A DNA stretch of 57,906 nt from a virus (IMGVR_UViG_3300032401_000578:1-57906); one strand, 5' to 3'; counted from the stretch's first letter, positions 49,026-56,547 are shown. Notes: a model not told the origin generated them from the letters alone. Made by a program: numbers and translations.

Positions 49026-49505
49026 ATGCTGCGAGTAATGATAACGATGAACGTCTCCGGGAAGCCGGAGCCAGCGGGGTCGAAGAACGCTTTCGTCCCG
49101 CTGAATCGGAAGACTCGGGAGCCTTTCCGGAGGCCGAACGGCGGCGTCGTCGTGAGCGTGATCGACAACAACCCGAAAGCCAAGGGATGGAAGGCGGCGG
49201 TCGCGGACGCGGCGGCGGAGGCGATGTTCGGGAGGGAGCCGACACGTGAGGCGGTGTCGGTGTTCCTGACGTTCCGGGTGGCTCGGCCAAAGGGGCACTA
49301 CGGGACCGGGAAGAACGAGGATGTTCTCAAGGACTCGGCTCCGAAGTGGCCGACGTCAAAGCCGGACGTCCTGAAACTCGCGAGGGCGGTCGAGGACGCG
49401 ATGACGGGGATCGTCTACGTGGACGATTCGCAGATTGTCGTGGAGACGCTGCGGAAAGAATACGGCGAACCGGGCGTCTACGTGGCGGTTCATCGGCTTG
49501 CGTGA
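49026..49505 (+). CDS. rusA: RusA-like Holliday junction resolvase
   Basis: This 159-residue protein has the RusA pattern: GKPEPAGSKNAF near the start, KPDVLKLARAVEDAM (112-126) and YVDDSQIV (131-138), giving the acidic catalytic residues. It would cut recombination junctions left by the nuclease and RecT, and so debranch DNA before packaging. Length and motifs are standard. Confidence 0.88.
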   Translation: MLRVMITMNVSGKPEPAGSKNAFVPLNRKTREPFRRPNGGVVVSVIDNNPKAKGWKAAVADAAAEAMFGREPTREAVSVFLTFRVARPKGHYGTGKNEDVLKDSAPKWPTSKPDVLKLARAVEDAMTGIVYVDDSQIVVETLRKEYGEPGVYVAVHRLA

Positions 49506-49544
49506 GTGTGAGGCGGCGGGTTAAGGTGTGGCACGGAGGCCGAG

Positions 49545-49799
49545 ATGCTTGGACAACGCGAACGGATCTACGACGTCTACCTTGCGACCCCGACGGGTCC
49601 GGAGGTCCGCAGGGTAATCGCGGCCTCCGAAGGACTCGGGGTCCGGGCGGCTGAGGCGATGGTGCAGGGATCGCTGGCACTGCATTACACGGTCCAAGTG
49701 GATGTCGTCGGGACGTGCAAGCGGTGCGGCCAACTGGTCGAGGCGTCGGAGCTGTTCCGCGAAGTCGTCTCCGGCGTCCTTTGCCGAGAGTGCAAGTGA
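49545..49799 (+). CDS. Small zinc ribbon protein
   Basis: An 84-residue protein with GTCKRCGQLV and GVLCRECK, a four-Cys zinc ribbon in the C-terminal half. GGAGGCCGAG precedes ATG 49545. Possibly nucleic-acid binding; role unknown. Confidence 0.55.
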   Translation: MLGQRERIYDVYLATPTGPEVRRVIAASEGLGVRAAEAMVQGSLALHYTVQVDVVGTCKRCGQLVEASELFREVVSGVLCRECK

Positions 49800-50068
49800 T
49801 GTCTGATCCGATCACGGTTCGACGGCTGCACAAGGCTCTAAGGGTCGCAAAGCGAGTGCCGGGCGTGATCTTGTTCGACTTACGCGGCGGCCCGTTCGAC
49901 GGCTGCCCGATGCCTTGCCGGGTCGAGTACGCGGCCCGCTTGGTGTTGTCGGGCTACGATCTGTTCCTTCCGGTTGACGAAGCGGAACAGACGTTCGCGT
50001 GCTACCTAGCCACGAAGCCGGAGGGCGACTGGATCGGCGTTTTCGCTGGGTACGGCCGTCGCGAATAA
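49799..50068 (+). CDS. Hypothetical protein
   Basis: An 89-residue protein starting in TGATG. It has VILFDLRGGPFDGCPMPCR and a short beta core (YDLFLPVDEAEQTFACY). Not recognised. Confidence 0.5.
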   Translation: MSDPITVRRLHKALRVAKRVPGVILFDLRGGPFDGCPMPCRVEYAARLVLSGYDLFLPVDEAEQTFACYLATKPEGDWIGVFAGYGRRE

Positions 50069-50082
50069 TTCGGGCGGGTTCC

Positions 50083-50108
50083 GTGATCCGATTCGCGCCG
50101 CCGTCGTT
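50083..50108 (+). promoter_or_regulatory. Repeated bipartite promoter-like element, copy 5
   Basis: GTGATCCG (50083-50090), 12 bases, GTCGTT (50103-50108), 57 bases before the ATPase gene, in a 97-base intergenic stretch with no other function seen. Confidence 0.6.
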
Positions 50109-50165
50109 ATGTTTCTGGATCGGTCGTAGACCGTGAAAAAAACACGAAACGGAAGGGGTGCGGCG

Positions 50166-51701
50166 ATGGCGAAGATGAAAACGGCCAAGGCGGCGGAGCC
50201 GGTCGAGGCAACGGACGAGTTAAAGATTGAGATTGAAAACATCGGCCCGGTCGAGCGGGCTTCAATCCCTTTGCGGCCCGGTCACGTCACTGTGCTGACG
50301 GGGTCGAATGGGGCGGGAAAGTCGGAGACGTTGGCGGCTGTCACGGCGTTGGCCGTCGGCGGCACGTCGCTGGAGGCCCGTGACGGCACTGAGGGCGGGT
50401 CGGTCTCTGGGTTGGGGATTACGATCAAGGTCGGACGCAAGGGGCAGAACCGGCGGACTGGAGAGCTGGAGGTGCTGGCGGTGGAGGACGGGTTCGACTT
50501 GTCCAAGTTCGTCGATCCGGGATTGAAGGACCCGGTGGCGGCCGACAAGCAACGGATCAAGACGCTGGCGACGCTGCTCGGGGTCAAGGTGACGGTCGAG
50601 TCGGTGAAGGCCCTGATCGGCACTTCCGATCTCTACGACGCGAACGTGACGGACAAGACGGCGAAGCTGGCGGCGGTGTCGGCGGTGGACTTCGTGAACG
50701 GCGCCAAGCGTGACTTGGAGTTCGGGGCACGCGAGATAGAAGCGGAGGCGGCACGGGCGGAGCAAGACGCGGCGACGCTCGAAGGGACGCTGGCCGGGGT
50801 CGATCTGACGGCGGAGAGTGACGGCGACGTTCTGACGAAGCGGTGGACGGAGGCGTCTCAGAACTCCGCTCGGCTGCGGGAACAGGGGCGGCTGGCGGTC
50901 GAGGCGGCACGGATCGCGGAGGAGGCCAAGCTGCTGATCGATTCGGTCGAGGTCGTGTCTGTGGACGACTGGGCCGACGAACTCGACTTGCTCAAGAAAT
51001 CTTATGACGAAGCGGTGAAACGTCGCGGGAAGGCGGAAGAGGAGCTTCGGGCGGCATCGGCGGCGGAAGCGGTCGAGTTGCGGGATTGTGAGCAGTCCGC
51101 ACTTCGGCTGTCGTCGGCGAAAGCGGTGGCGGCCCGGCGTGATGCGGCGAAGGCCAAGCTGGTCCCGTCGGTCGTTCATCCGACAGAGGCGGAACTGGAC
51201 GCGGCCTCGGTGGCGGAGATCGCGGCGGAGACGGCTGTCATCGCTGGGGCAAAGATCCGCGATGGAAAAGCGACGATGGAGCGGGCGACGAGGGCGAGAA
51301 TCAAGGCGTCGTCGCTGGGTTGCGACGCGGTCGTGATCCGGGACGCGGCGGCAAAGGTGGCCGGGCTGCTGGCCGGTCCGATCAACGCCGTCGGGTGCGG
51401 CGTCCGGGTGTCGAAGGAAGGGCGTCTGGTCGTGGACGGTCACAAGCGGGGCGAGTGTTTCGCGTCCGATCTGAGCCCCGGAGAGATGTGGACAGTGGCG
51501 TTGCGATTGGCGGCAACAGTGTTCAAGGCGGCTGGCGTCCCGGCGTTGCTGGCCGTCCCGCAGGAGTGCTACGAGGCCCTTGACGGGCACAACCTGCGGG
51601 TCTTCACGGAGGCGGTCCGTGAGTCCGGTCTGATGGTTGTCACGGCAAAGGCGTCGGCTGAGGACGTGGACTACGTGCCGGTGACGGCGACGGTGCTTTG
51701 A
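50166..51701 (+). CDS. SMC/RecF-like ATPase with coiled coil
   Basis: The 511-residue product has Walker A GSNGAGKS (46-53) after a RecF/Rad50-type opening (LKIEIENIGPVERASIPL). A coiled-coil middle and the signature-like LSPGEMWTVALRLA near 440 follow. At the Walker B place the sequence reads LLAVPQECYEALDG, without the usual Asp-Glu pair. Such proteins act in recombination or defence. ATG 50166 follows GGAAGGGG; an in-frame GTG 33 bases upstream has no site. It sits alone after the recombination genes. Confidence 0.75.
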   Translation: MAKMKTAKAAEPVEATDELKIEIENIGPVERASIPLRPGHVTVLTGSNGAGKSETLAAVTALAVGGTSLEARDGTEGGSVSGLGITIKVGRKGQNRRTGELEVLAVEDGFDLSKFVDPGLKDPVAADKQRIKTLATLLGVKVTVESVKALIGTSDLYDANVTDKTAKLAAVSAVDFVNGAKRDLEFGAREIEAEAARAEQDAATLEGTLAGVDLTAESDGDVLTKRWTEASQNSARLREQGRLAVEAARIAEEAKLLIDSVEVVSVDDWADELDLLKKSYDEAVKRRGKAEEELRAASAAEAVELRDCEQSALRLSSAKAVAARRDAAKAKLVPSVVHPTEAELDAASVAEIAAETAVIAGAKIRDGKATMERATRARIKASSLGCDAVVIRDAAAKVAGLLAGPINAVGCGVRVSKEGRLVVDGHKRGECFASDLSPGEMWTVALRLAATVFKAAGVPALLAVPQECYEALDGHNLRVFTEAVRESGLMVVTAKASAEDVDYVPVTATVL

Positions 51702-51735
51702 GGTGTCGGTGCGACGAAACTGAAAGGGTGAGAAC

Positions 51736-52038
51736 ATGGCGGTCAAGAGGTCGATGGTTGAGCTGATGCGGGCGTTGGTGGACGCGGCGAGGGTGTCGGA
51801 GGTCACGGAGGCGTTGCTGGCGGAATGCGAGTCGCGGCTCCGGGCACAGAAGAAACAGGTCACGAAGGCCGCGAAGGCGTCGGCTCGGTCCGGGAACTCT
51901 GGACGGCCGGGGATGCCGGAGGAGACGCGGCAGGCGATCTTGGCGCATCCGGGGAGCAACTACGAGACGGCGGACGCCTTCGGGGTCCACTACGAAACGG
52001 TCCGGAGATTACGAAAGGCCGTTCGTGACAAAGCGTGA
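51736..52038 (+). CDS. Helix-turn-helix protein
   Basis: A 100-residue basic protein. The C-terminal 40 residues (ETADAFGVHYETVRRLRKAV) form a likely HTH, similar to short regulators that follow an Arg-rich linker. The first half is a coiled coil. GAAAGGGTG precedes ATG 51736. It may regulate phage or host genes. Confidence 0.6.
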   Translation: MAVKRSMVELMRALVDAARVSEVTEALLAECESRLRAQKKQVTKAAKASARSGNSGRPGMPEETRQAILAHPGSNYETADAFGVHYETVRRLRKAVRDKA

Positions 52039-52198
52039 ATACTTCGACCGGCTGATGGCGGAGCCGGTCTGGTGGCTCGAAAAGAACGCAGAGCGGCCGT
52101 CGGTCGGGATGACGAGGATTCACGTTCTGTTGTCCCGGCTGGCGGTGCGAAAGAAACTATTTCCACAATTCCGAAAAAACGCTGGCGAATTGCGTTGA
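52025..52198 (+). CDS. Small basic protein
   Basis: A 57-residue protein from GTG 52025, overlapping the HTH gene by 14 bases. It contains REYFDRLMAEPVWWLEKN. Its stop codon lies inside the -35 hexamer of P3, so coding and promoter DNA are shared. It is below the size where ORF statistics help, so I call it from spacing and codon pattern. Confidence 0.5.
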   Translation: MTKREYFDRLMAEPVWWLEKNAERPSVGMTRIHVLLSRLAVRKKLFPQFRKNAGELR

Positions 52199-52223
52199 CA
52201 ATCGGGACGGCGGAGACGATACT
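52195..52223 (+). promoter_or_regulatory. Early sigma-70-like promoter P3
   Basis: TTGACA (52195-52200, consensus), 17 bases, GATACT (52218-52223). A six-A tract ends 15 bases upstream. CGCGGTT-GACGT-GACTGCG (52232-52250) folds near the expected +1. Confidence 0.85.
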
Positions 52224-52286
52224 ACACGCAACGCGGTTGACGTGACTGCGAATCCCGGACGGACGACGAACTGAGGAGCTGAGACA

Positions 52287-52439
52287 ATGGTTAAAACACT
52301 TGCGGAAGCGGTTGTGGTTGCGATGAGAACCTTCGCAGCGGAACCTTCGGCTATCGAGGTCGAGATCGCGATGGTCTTCGGTTCGGTTTGGATCGGCCGG
52401 GACGGGGAAATCTACGACCGGCCACGGTTCGCCAACTGA
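52287..52439 (+). CDS. Small early protein
   Basis: A 50-residue protein, first gene of P3, with leader ACGGACGACGAA (52259-52270) and GAGGAG. It begins MVKTLAEAVVVAMRTFAAEP and ends RPRFAN; not recognised. Its last codons are the first unit of a 21-bp tandem repeat. Confidence 0.55.
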   Translation: MVKTLAEAVVVAMRTFAAEPSAIEVEIAMVFGSVWIGRDGEIYDRPRFAN

Positions 52440-52466
52440 GGCGGACGGTTCGCCAACTGAGGCGGA
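52425..52466 (+). repeat. Two tandem 21-bp repeats
   Basis: The unit CGGTTCGCCAACTGAGGCGG plus A occurs twice in tandem, with a third partial copy (CGGTTC) after. It duplicates the stop codon region of the preceding gene and looks like replication slippage. Confidence 0.8.
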
Positions 52467-52477
52467 CGGTTCAAACT

Positions 52478-52504
52478 GCCCGGTTCGCAACGTGCGGACC
52501 GGGC
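52478..52504 (+). promoter_or_regulatory. RAYGT-loop leader hairpin
   Basis: GCCCGGTTCGC and GCGGACCGGGC (one wobble) enclose AACGT, 28 bases before the next start. Confidence 0.8.
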
Positions 52505-52532
52505 GATTCCTGCGGACGACGAAAGGGACGAT

Positions 52533-52793
52533 ATGACGACCATGACGAAATCGCCGACAGCTTCTCAAGTGGGTGAACGCATCGGTGGGGAAGTGACAAA
52601 GCGGGCGGGCGTCTTCACTTACCGACGCGGGTTCTTTTACCGGAACGGGGTCACGTCGCAAGATGTTGTCGATATGGTCAAGGCCGCTTACCCGGAGGCT
52701 GTTGTGGTCGATTCTGGGGAGGTCTGGAGGTCGTTCAACGGCGGGGCGTCAACTGCCAAGAGTTCTCACTGGTGGGTCACGTTCACGCTGTGA
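52533..52793 (+). CDS. Small early protein
   Basis: An 86-residue protein with leader GCGGACGACGAA (52512-52523) and AAAGGGA. Beta-alpha-beta pattern (VFTYRRGFFYRNGVTSQDV, then SSHWWVTFTL). Not recognised. One of a run of small genes each with its own leader. Confidence 0.55.
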   Translation: MTTMTKSPTASQVGERIGGEVTKRAGVFTYRRGFFYRNGVTSQDVVDMVKAAYPEAVVVDSGEVWRSFNGGASTAKSSHWWVTFTL

Positions 52794-52830
52794 GCGGGCT
52801 CTGTTTCTAACGGACGACGAAAGGGACGAC

Positions 52831-53055
52831 ATGACGATTCAAACGGTGACGGCGAAGAACACGACGGAAGCAGGCGGCTACCGATTCTTGACGGAAGCTT
52901 CGACAATCGGCTGCCCGCCCGGTTGCGTTCCGGAGAAGCTGGCGACGACGCTCGGGAACGGGCAGCCTTTGACGCGGGTGGAAATCGACGAGGACGGGAC
53001 GGCACACTATCGCCAAGATCTCGGGTGCGTGCGGCTTATTCTGATCAACGACTGA
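52831..53055 (+). CDS. Small early protein
   Basis: A 74-residue protein with leader ACGGACGACGAA (52810-52821), 9 bases before ATG. Contains CPPGCVPEKL and a beta-rich end (YRQDLGCVRLILIND). Unknown. Confidence 0.55.
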   Translation: MTIQTVTAKNTTEAGGYRFLTEASTIGCPPGCVPEKLATTLGNGQPLTRVEIDEDGTAHYRQDLGCVRLILIND

Positions 53056-53078
53056 CGGACGACGAAAGGGGACTTGCG

Positions 53079-53372
53079 ATGATGACTTCAACGGGCTTTC
53101 AGATGGCGGTGGCGATGACGATGGACCGGATGACGGAGTCCGAACGCCAAGCGGTACGTGAGGCAATCCGGGGCGGGTCGCGGCCGACAGAGCTTTGCCG
53201 CTACCGGGAAGGCGGACCGTTGGTCTTGCGGTGCGAGGTGCCGGAAACGTGGCGGCATCTGGAGGTCTTCCAGGTCGCTCGGGATCTCAACTGCACGATT
53301 CCGGCGGACAAGGAAGCGGCGACGATTGCGTGGTTCAAAGCGAGATCTGTTGAGCCGGTTCCGTCGTTGTGA
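53079..53372 (+). CDS. Small early protein
   Basis: A 97-residue protein with leader ACGGACGACGAA (53055-53066), which overlaps the previous stop by one base. It is helical with FQMAVAMTMDRMTESERQAV and has VLRCEVPETWRHLEVFQV later. Unknown. Confidence 0.55.
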   Translation: MMTSTGFQMAVAMTMDRMTESERQAVREAIRGGSRPTELCRYREGGPLVLRCEVPETWRHLEVFQVARDLNCTIPADKEAATIAWFKARSVEPVPSL

Positions 53373-53418
53373 CGGCCGGTGGGGTGGACGTGCGAAGCTT
53401 CAAACGAAAGGGTGCGGA

Positions 53419-53535
53419 ATGTCGATTCAACTGCCGACGGTACACTTGAACGGGACGAGCAAGGCGGAGCTGCTGGACACGCTGGGCGAGGCGTCGGAAG
53501 CCTTGGACGCGGCCTACCGGGCGTTGTGCCGTTGA
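53419..53535 (+). CDS. Very small early protein
   Basis: A 38-residue product with ACGAAAGG upstream of ATG 53419 and GACGTGCGA (53385-53393) in its leader. It begins SIQLPTVHLNGTSKAELLDT and is helical after. Short, but the leader supports it. Confidence 0.5.
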   Translation: MSIQLPTVHLNGTSKAELLDTLGEASEALDAAYRALCR

Positions 53536-53559
53536 CATGGCGTCGGAGCGAATGATAAT
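53532..53559 (+). promoter_or_regulatory. Sigma-70-like promoter before HNH gene
   Basis: TTGACA (53532-53537), 16 bases, GATAAT (53554-53559). GACGTGCGG (53565-53573) stands at the expected +1, as in other leaders, but without a matching 5' stem arm. Confidence 0.7.
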
Positions 53560-53598
53560 AAACAGACGTGCGGACCACTTAGAAAAAGGGGGAATGCT

Positions 53599-54138
53599 AT
53601 GTCTGTGAAATGCCGATGGTGTGAAGCGGAGGCTACCCGTCAACGCGGACGGACGCCGGTATGCCGGATTCACTTCCGGTTCGTGACAATGCGGGAATCG
53701 TGCGTTCGGAGGGGGACGGAGGTCCCCACGATGGAGCGACTCGAAGCGATTGCAAAAAAGAGTGGGACGACATGCCCAATATGCAAACGCGAAATGAATT
53801 GGACACGGGCGGAGGGGGCCGACACTGTGTTGACGTTGCAGCACGACCGCGATGGGGAAATGACGTTTCTGTGCATGTCGTGCAACAGCCGACACTTCGC
53901 TTACAGCGGCGATGAGTTCTATGTGGTTGGGCCGGATCTGAAAAGATGCTCTGTTTGTAAGACCGTCAAGACGTTGGATGAGTTCGGAAACGACAAATCT
54001 GGAAGATGGGCCGGGAAAACGTGCAGATGCAAAGTGTGTGTTGGGGTTCTTCACAAAAAATGGCAGGAGGAAAATCGTGACAAGTACAACGCCTACATGC
54101 GGGAATACAAGCGGCGGCGACGGGCGGAGGCCCGGTGA
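53599..54138 (+). CDS. HNH endonuclease with extra zinc-binding domain
   Basis: The 179-residue protein contains CRWC at the start, TCPICKREMNW, the HNH-like LTLQHDRDGEMTFLCMSC with NSRH, and then KRCSVCKTVKTLDEFGND with TCRCKVC, a small Cys domain common next to phage HNH nucleases. The DNA has A-rich stretches unlike its neighbours, suggesting transfer. AAAAAGGGGG precedes ATG. Likely a free-standing mobile endonuclease. Confidence 0.75.
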   Translation: MSVKCRWCEAEATRQRGRTPVCRIHFRFVTMRESCVRRGTEVPTMERLEAIAKKSGTTCPICKREMNWTRAEGADTVLTLQHDRDGEMTFLCMSCNSRHFAYSGDEFYVVGPDLKRCSVCKTVKTLDEFGNDKSGRWAGKTCRCKVCVGVLHKKWQEENRDKYNAYMREYKRRRRAEAR

Positions 54139-54352
54139 CGACCCGACGAAGGTCTACTGGACGGCCCGCATCGGAGTGGATCGTCTGTGGGTGATCGACG
54201 GCTATTGTTTGGAGTCGCACGGGCTGACACGGGTGTTGTCGGAGGACGCCAGCTTCTCGCGTTCCGGTGAGATCGTGGCGGAGATCGAAGCGGGGCCGGA
54301 CCGTGCGGAATGCCTTGAGATCGCGGCCGAAGCGTGCGAGGGGGATCTATGA
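54077..54352 (+). CDS. Hypothetical protein
   Basis: A 91-residue protein. GTG 54077 lies 6 bases after GGAGG inside the HNH gene, a strong start. The core is YWTARIGVDRLWVIDGYC and an acidic helical end (IVAEIEAGPDRAECLEIAAE). The stop overlaps the next ATG. Confidence 0.5.
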   Translation: MTSTTPTCGNTSGGDGRRPGDDPTKVYWTARIGVDRLWVIDGYCLESHGLTRVLSEDASFSRSGEIVAEIEAGPDRAECLEIAAEACEGDL

Positions 54353-54579
54353 GCGACGAAGCGAGGGAACGGTTGAGACTTCTCGAAGACGATCACGAGC
54401 CGGATGGCTGGCCGGCTGTGAGGATGGGGGACGTCTCGGCAGTACTGGACATGTTGGCTGCGGTGGAGAGCGAAAATCAATGCCTTCGCACAGTGGTGAA
54501 AGACTGCTTGAGCCAGTTGATCCGAACGTCCGAAACCAAGAAAAAGAAACGGCGGAAGCCGGGAAAGTCGAGACGATGA
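54349..54579 (+). CDS. Hypothetical protein with basic tail
   Basis: A 76-residue protein starting in an ATGA overlap and ending with a Lys/Arg-rich tail (ETKKKKRRKPGKSRR). It is helical with a possible leucine-zipper-like stretch (VSAVLDMLAAVESENQCL). The ATGA overlap repeats at its end. Confidence 0.5.
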   Translation: MSDEARERLRLLEDDHEPDGWPAVRMGDVSAVLDMLAAVESENQCLRTVVKDCLSQLIRTSETKKKKRRKPGKSRR

Positions 54580-54908
54580 ACGAGAACGCAAAATTACCGC
54601 TGAACGTGCATCACTTCGTCCGCGATGGCATGGACAGGACTGACACCGGGCTGCTGGAGATCGAAGAACTGAACGAGATGGTCAACGACGCTCTGGCGAA
54701 CGGAGATCGCGGGACGGCCGAGAAGATCGCGACGGAGGCGGCGGCGATGATGTCGCTGGCACCGGAGGCGTGGGCGGTGCTGGAGCGAATAGAGCTTGTC
54801 CGGCGTGGGTTCGGCGAGTTCTCCGGCACGGAACTCTTCGAGGTCGTGAACGATCTGTTGAAGCGGCGGGACACGGCGGCTGGTGGGTCCGTAAAGCTAT
54901 TCCGCTGA
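54576..54908 (+). CDS. Hypothetical helical protein
   Basis: A 110-residue acidic helical protein (LEIEELNEMVNDALANGDRG). It ends just before the A-tract of P4. Not recognised. Confidence 0.55.
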   Translation: MNENAKLPLNVHHFVRDGMDRTDTGLLEIEELNEMVNDALANGDRGTAEKIATEAAAMMSLAPEAWAVLERIELVRRGFGEFSGTELFEVVNDLLKRRDTAAGGSVKLFR

Positions 54909-54934
54909 TTCCAAAAAAAACGGACGAGTTGAGA

Positions 54935-54963
54935 TTGACGAACGGACGCCGAGAGCCGATACT
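54935..54963 (+). promoter_or_regulatory. Early sigma-70-like promoter P4
   Basis: TTGACG (54935-54940), 17 bases, GATACT (54958-54963). An eight-A tract ends 14 bases upstream. Confidence 0.85.
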
Positions 54964-54972
54964 CCCTACATC

Positions 54973-54991
54973 GCAACCGGACGCCGGTTGC
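54973..54991 (+). promoter_or_regulatory. Leader hairpin at +1 of P4
   Basis: GCAACCGG and CCGGTTGC form a perfect 8-bp stem around ACG. Confidence 0.75.
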
Positions 54992-55026
54992 AACGAACCC
55001 CAAACGGACGACGAAAGGGCTGAACG

Positions 55027-55452
55027 ATGATTGCAATCGGAACTAAGATTCTGGCGAATGACGGCTACTCGAAACGACTCGGCGAAGTCGTCAATCACGA
55101 GACGAACAGGTGGGGCGACTGGCACGTCGTAGCGGTCGGTGACGGCCGGGAGATGGTCGGGACGATTGACGGCCCGGACGCCAAAGGGATCGGCTGGAAG
55201 GTCGCGACGGAGGCCGAGATCGCGAGGGCGGCCCGGTACGCTGCGGCGGAAGAGGCGGAGCAGAGCCCGAAAACATTCCGGAACGCCAACTTCGACGGAA
55301 AGCGGAACTACAACTGCACGAACATTGTCGCCTGCCAAGGCGGGGCGGCTCCGGATGGCGTGTGGGTGGAGTGCGGCCCGGAGATCATCGCGGAGATGAA
55401 GCTGAGCCCGCTGTGGATTCAAGGTGGGGTCCGGTTCTTCGGATGGTTGTGA
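55027..55452 (+). CDS. Hypothetical early protein
   Basis: A 141-residue protein with leader ACGGACGACGAA (55004-55015) and AAAGGG. Beta-rich first half (IAIGTKILANDGYSKRLGEV), then AARYAAAEEAEQS, and a C-terminal beta region. Not recognised. Confidence 0.55.
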   Translation: MIAIGTKILANDGYSKRLGEVVNHETNRWGDWHVVAVGDGREMVGTIDGPDAKGIGWKVATEAEIARAARYAAAEEAEQSPKTFRNANFDGKRNYNCTNIVACQGGAAPDGVWVECGPEIIAEMKLSPLWIQGGVRFFGWL

Positions 55453-55465
55453 GTGACTGACTCTA

Positions 55466-55490
55466 GCCCGGCTCCAATGTGGGGCCGAGC
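55466..55490 (+). promoter_or_regulatory. RAYGT-loop leader hairpin
   Basis: GCCCGGCTCC and GGGGCCGAGC (one mismatch, one wobble) enclose AATGT. Confidence 0.65.
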
Positions 55491-55523
55491 ATCTTGGACG
55501 GACGACGAACAGGAGACGATGCG

Positions 55524-55874
55524 ATGACGACAACAAGCGAGATCAAACCGGCTGACATCATCCTACGACAGCTCGGCGGGAGCCGTCGGCTGACGGTGAT
55601 GATCGGAGCCTACGACTTCTACTCCGACAACGGAGGCCGGACGCTGCGGTTCCGGTTCAAGGGCTGCCCGGTGGCGAATCTGTGCAAGGTGACGCTTGAG
55701 GCGTCGGACACGTACACGGTGAAGCTGGAGAAACTCGGCCGGATGTCGCGGAAGACCTACACGATTCCGGTGACGGTCGCTGCGGAGTTCGGCGACGTCT
55801 ACGCGGAGAATCTCCGGGACGTGATCGAACGGGCGACAGGGCTCTACCTGTCGATGGGCACGATGGGTCGGTGA
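55524..55874 (+). CDS. Hypothetical early protein
   Basis: A 116-residue protein with leader ACGGACGACGAA (55498-55509) and AGGAG. It has alternating strands (RRLTVMIGAYDFYSDNGG, then RTLRFRFKGC) and a helical end (NLRDVIERATGLYLSMG). Not recognised. Confidence 0.6.
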   Translation: MTTTSEIKPADIILRQLGGSRRLTVMIGAYDFYSDNGGRTLRFRFKGCPVANLCKVTLEASDTYTVKLEKLGRMSRKTYTIPVTVAAEFGDVYAENLRDVIERATGLYLSMGTMGR

Positions 55875-55888
55875 ACGGGTGGCGGCTG

Positions 55889-55911
55889 GCTGGGGCCGAT
55901 GTGGTCCCGGC
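55889..55911 (+). promoter_or_regulatory. RAYGT-loop leader hairpin, weaker
   Basis: GCTGGGGCC and GGTCCCGGC (two wobbles) enclose GATGT, 37 bases before the next start. Confidence 0.55.
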
Positions 55912-55948
55912 CCGGTGTGGCGGTTCCGAAACGAAAAAGGGGCGAGCG

Positions 55949-56155
55949 ATGACTGACCGAGATGCAATCGAAGCGAACGTGCGAAACAAAATCAAAGACC
56001 TGAAAACGGCGAAAGTGACGGCGATGTCGGTGGACAATCTTCGCCAGATCACGAGGACGGTTGGGGTGTTCTGTGCGGTCGCGGCCTACCCGGCGATGTT
56101 CCGGGAGGTGGCAATTGACGCCGGGAAAGCCCTTGGGTTCAGCGTGACGGATTGA
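55949..56155 (+). CDS. Small early protein
   Basis: A 68-residue helical protein (NVRNKIKDLKTAKVTAMSVD) after AAAAAGGGGCGAGCG. The middle has a mild hydrophobic stretch. Ends upstream of P5's A-tract. Confidence 0.5.
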   Translation: MTDRDAIEANVRNKIKDLKTAKVTAMSVDNLRQITRTVGVFCAVAAYPAMFREVAIDAGKALGFSVTD

Positions 56156-56203
56156 GTCGAAAGAACTATTCCCAACAATCCGAAAAAAACGTGCGGGTTG
56201 ATG

Positions 56204-56232
56204 TGGACAAACGAACGCGGGGAGACGATACT
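56204..56232 (+). promoter_or_regulatory. Early sigma-70-like promoter P5
   Basis: TGGACA (56204-56209), 17 bases, GATACT (56227-56232), with a seven-A tract ending 14 bases upstream. A weak stem GCAACC/GGCTGC (56241-56257) lies at +1. Confidence 0.78.
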
Positions 56233-56292
56233 CCCTACACGCAACCAACGCGGCTGCGACAAACCGAACGGACGACGAACGGAGGCTTGATC

Positions 56293-56547
56293 ATGATGAC
56301 ACGGCGCAACGAATACAAACTGTCGGCCGCCCTTCCTCTTGTGGCTAAGCACGGCTTCACGGTGGTCTCGGTCGGGATGGACTACGCGACCTGCTCCGGC
56401 AAGGTGGTTGACGACCGGTTGGTGTCGCTTCATCAGGACTGGACCCCCAAGGGGGCGGAGTTCGTCCGGGTCCAACTGACGCGGGGCAAGTGGGCCGGGC
56501 AAAACATCGGGTCGATTCACAAGACCGGGTTCGACTGGCGGAAATGA
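56293..56547 (+). CDS. Hypothetical early protein
   Basis: An 84-residue protein, first of P5, with leader ACGGACGACGAA (56268-56279) and CGGAGG. Contains ALPLVAKHGFTVVSVGMDYA. Not recognised. Confidence 0.55.
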   Translation: MMTRRNEYKLSAALPLVAKHGFTVVSVGMDYATCSGKVVDDRLVSLHQDWTPKGAEFVRVQLTRGKWAGQNIGSIHKTGFDWRK

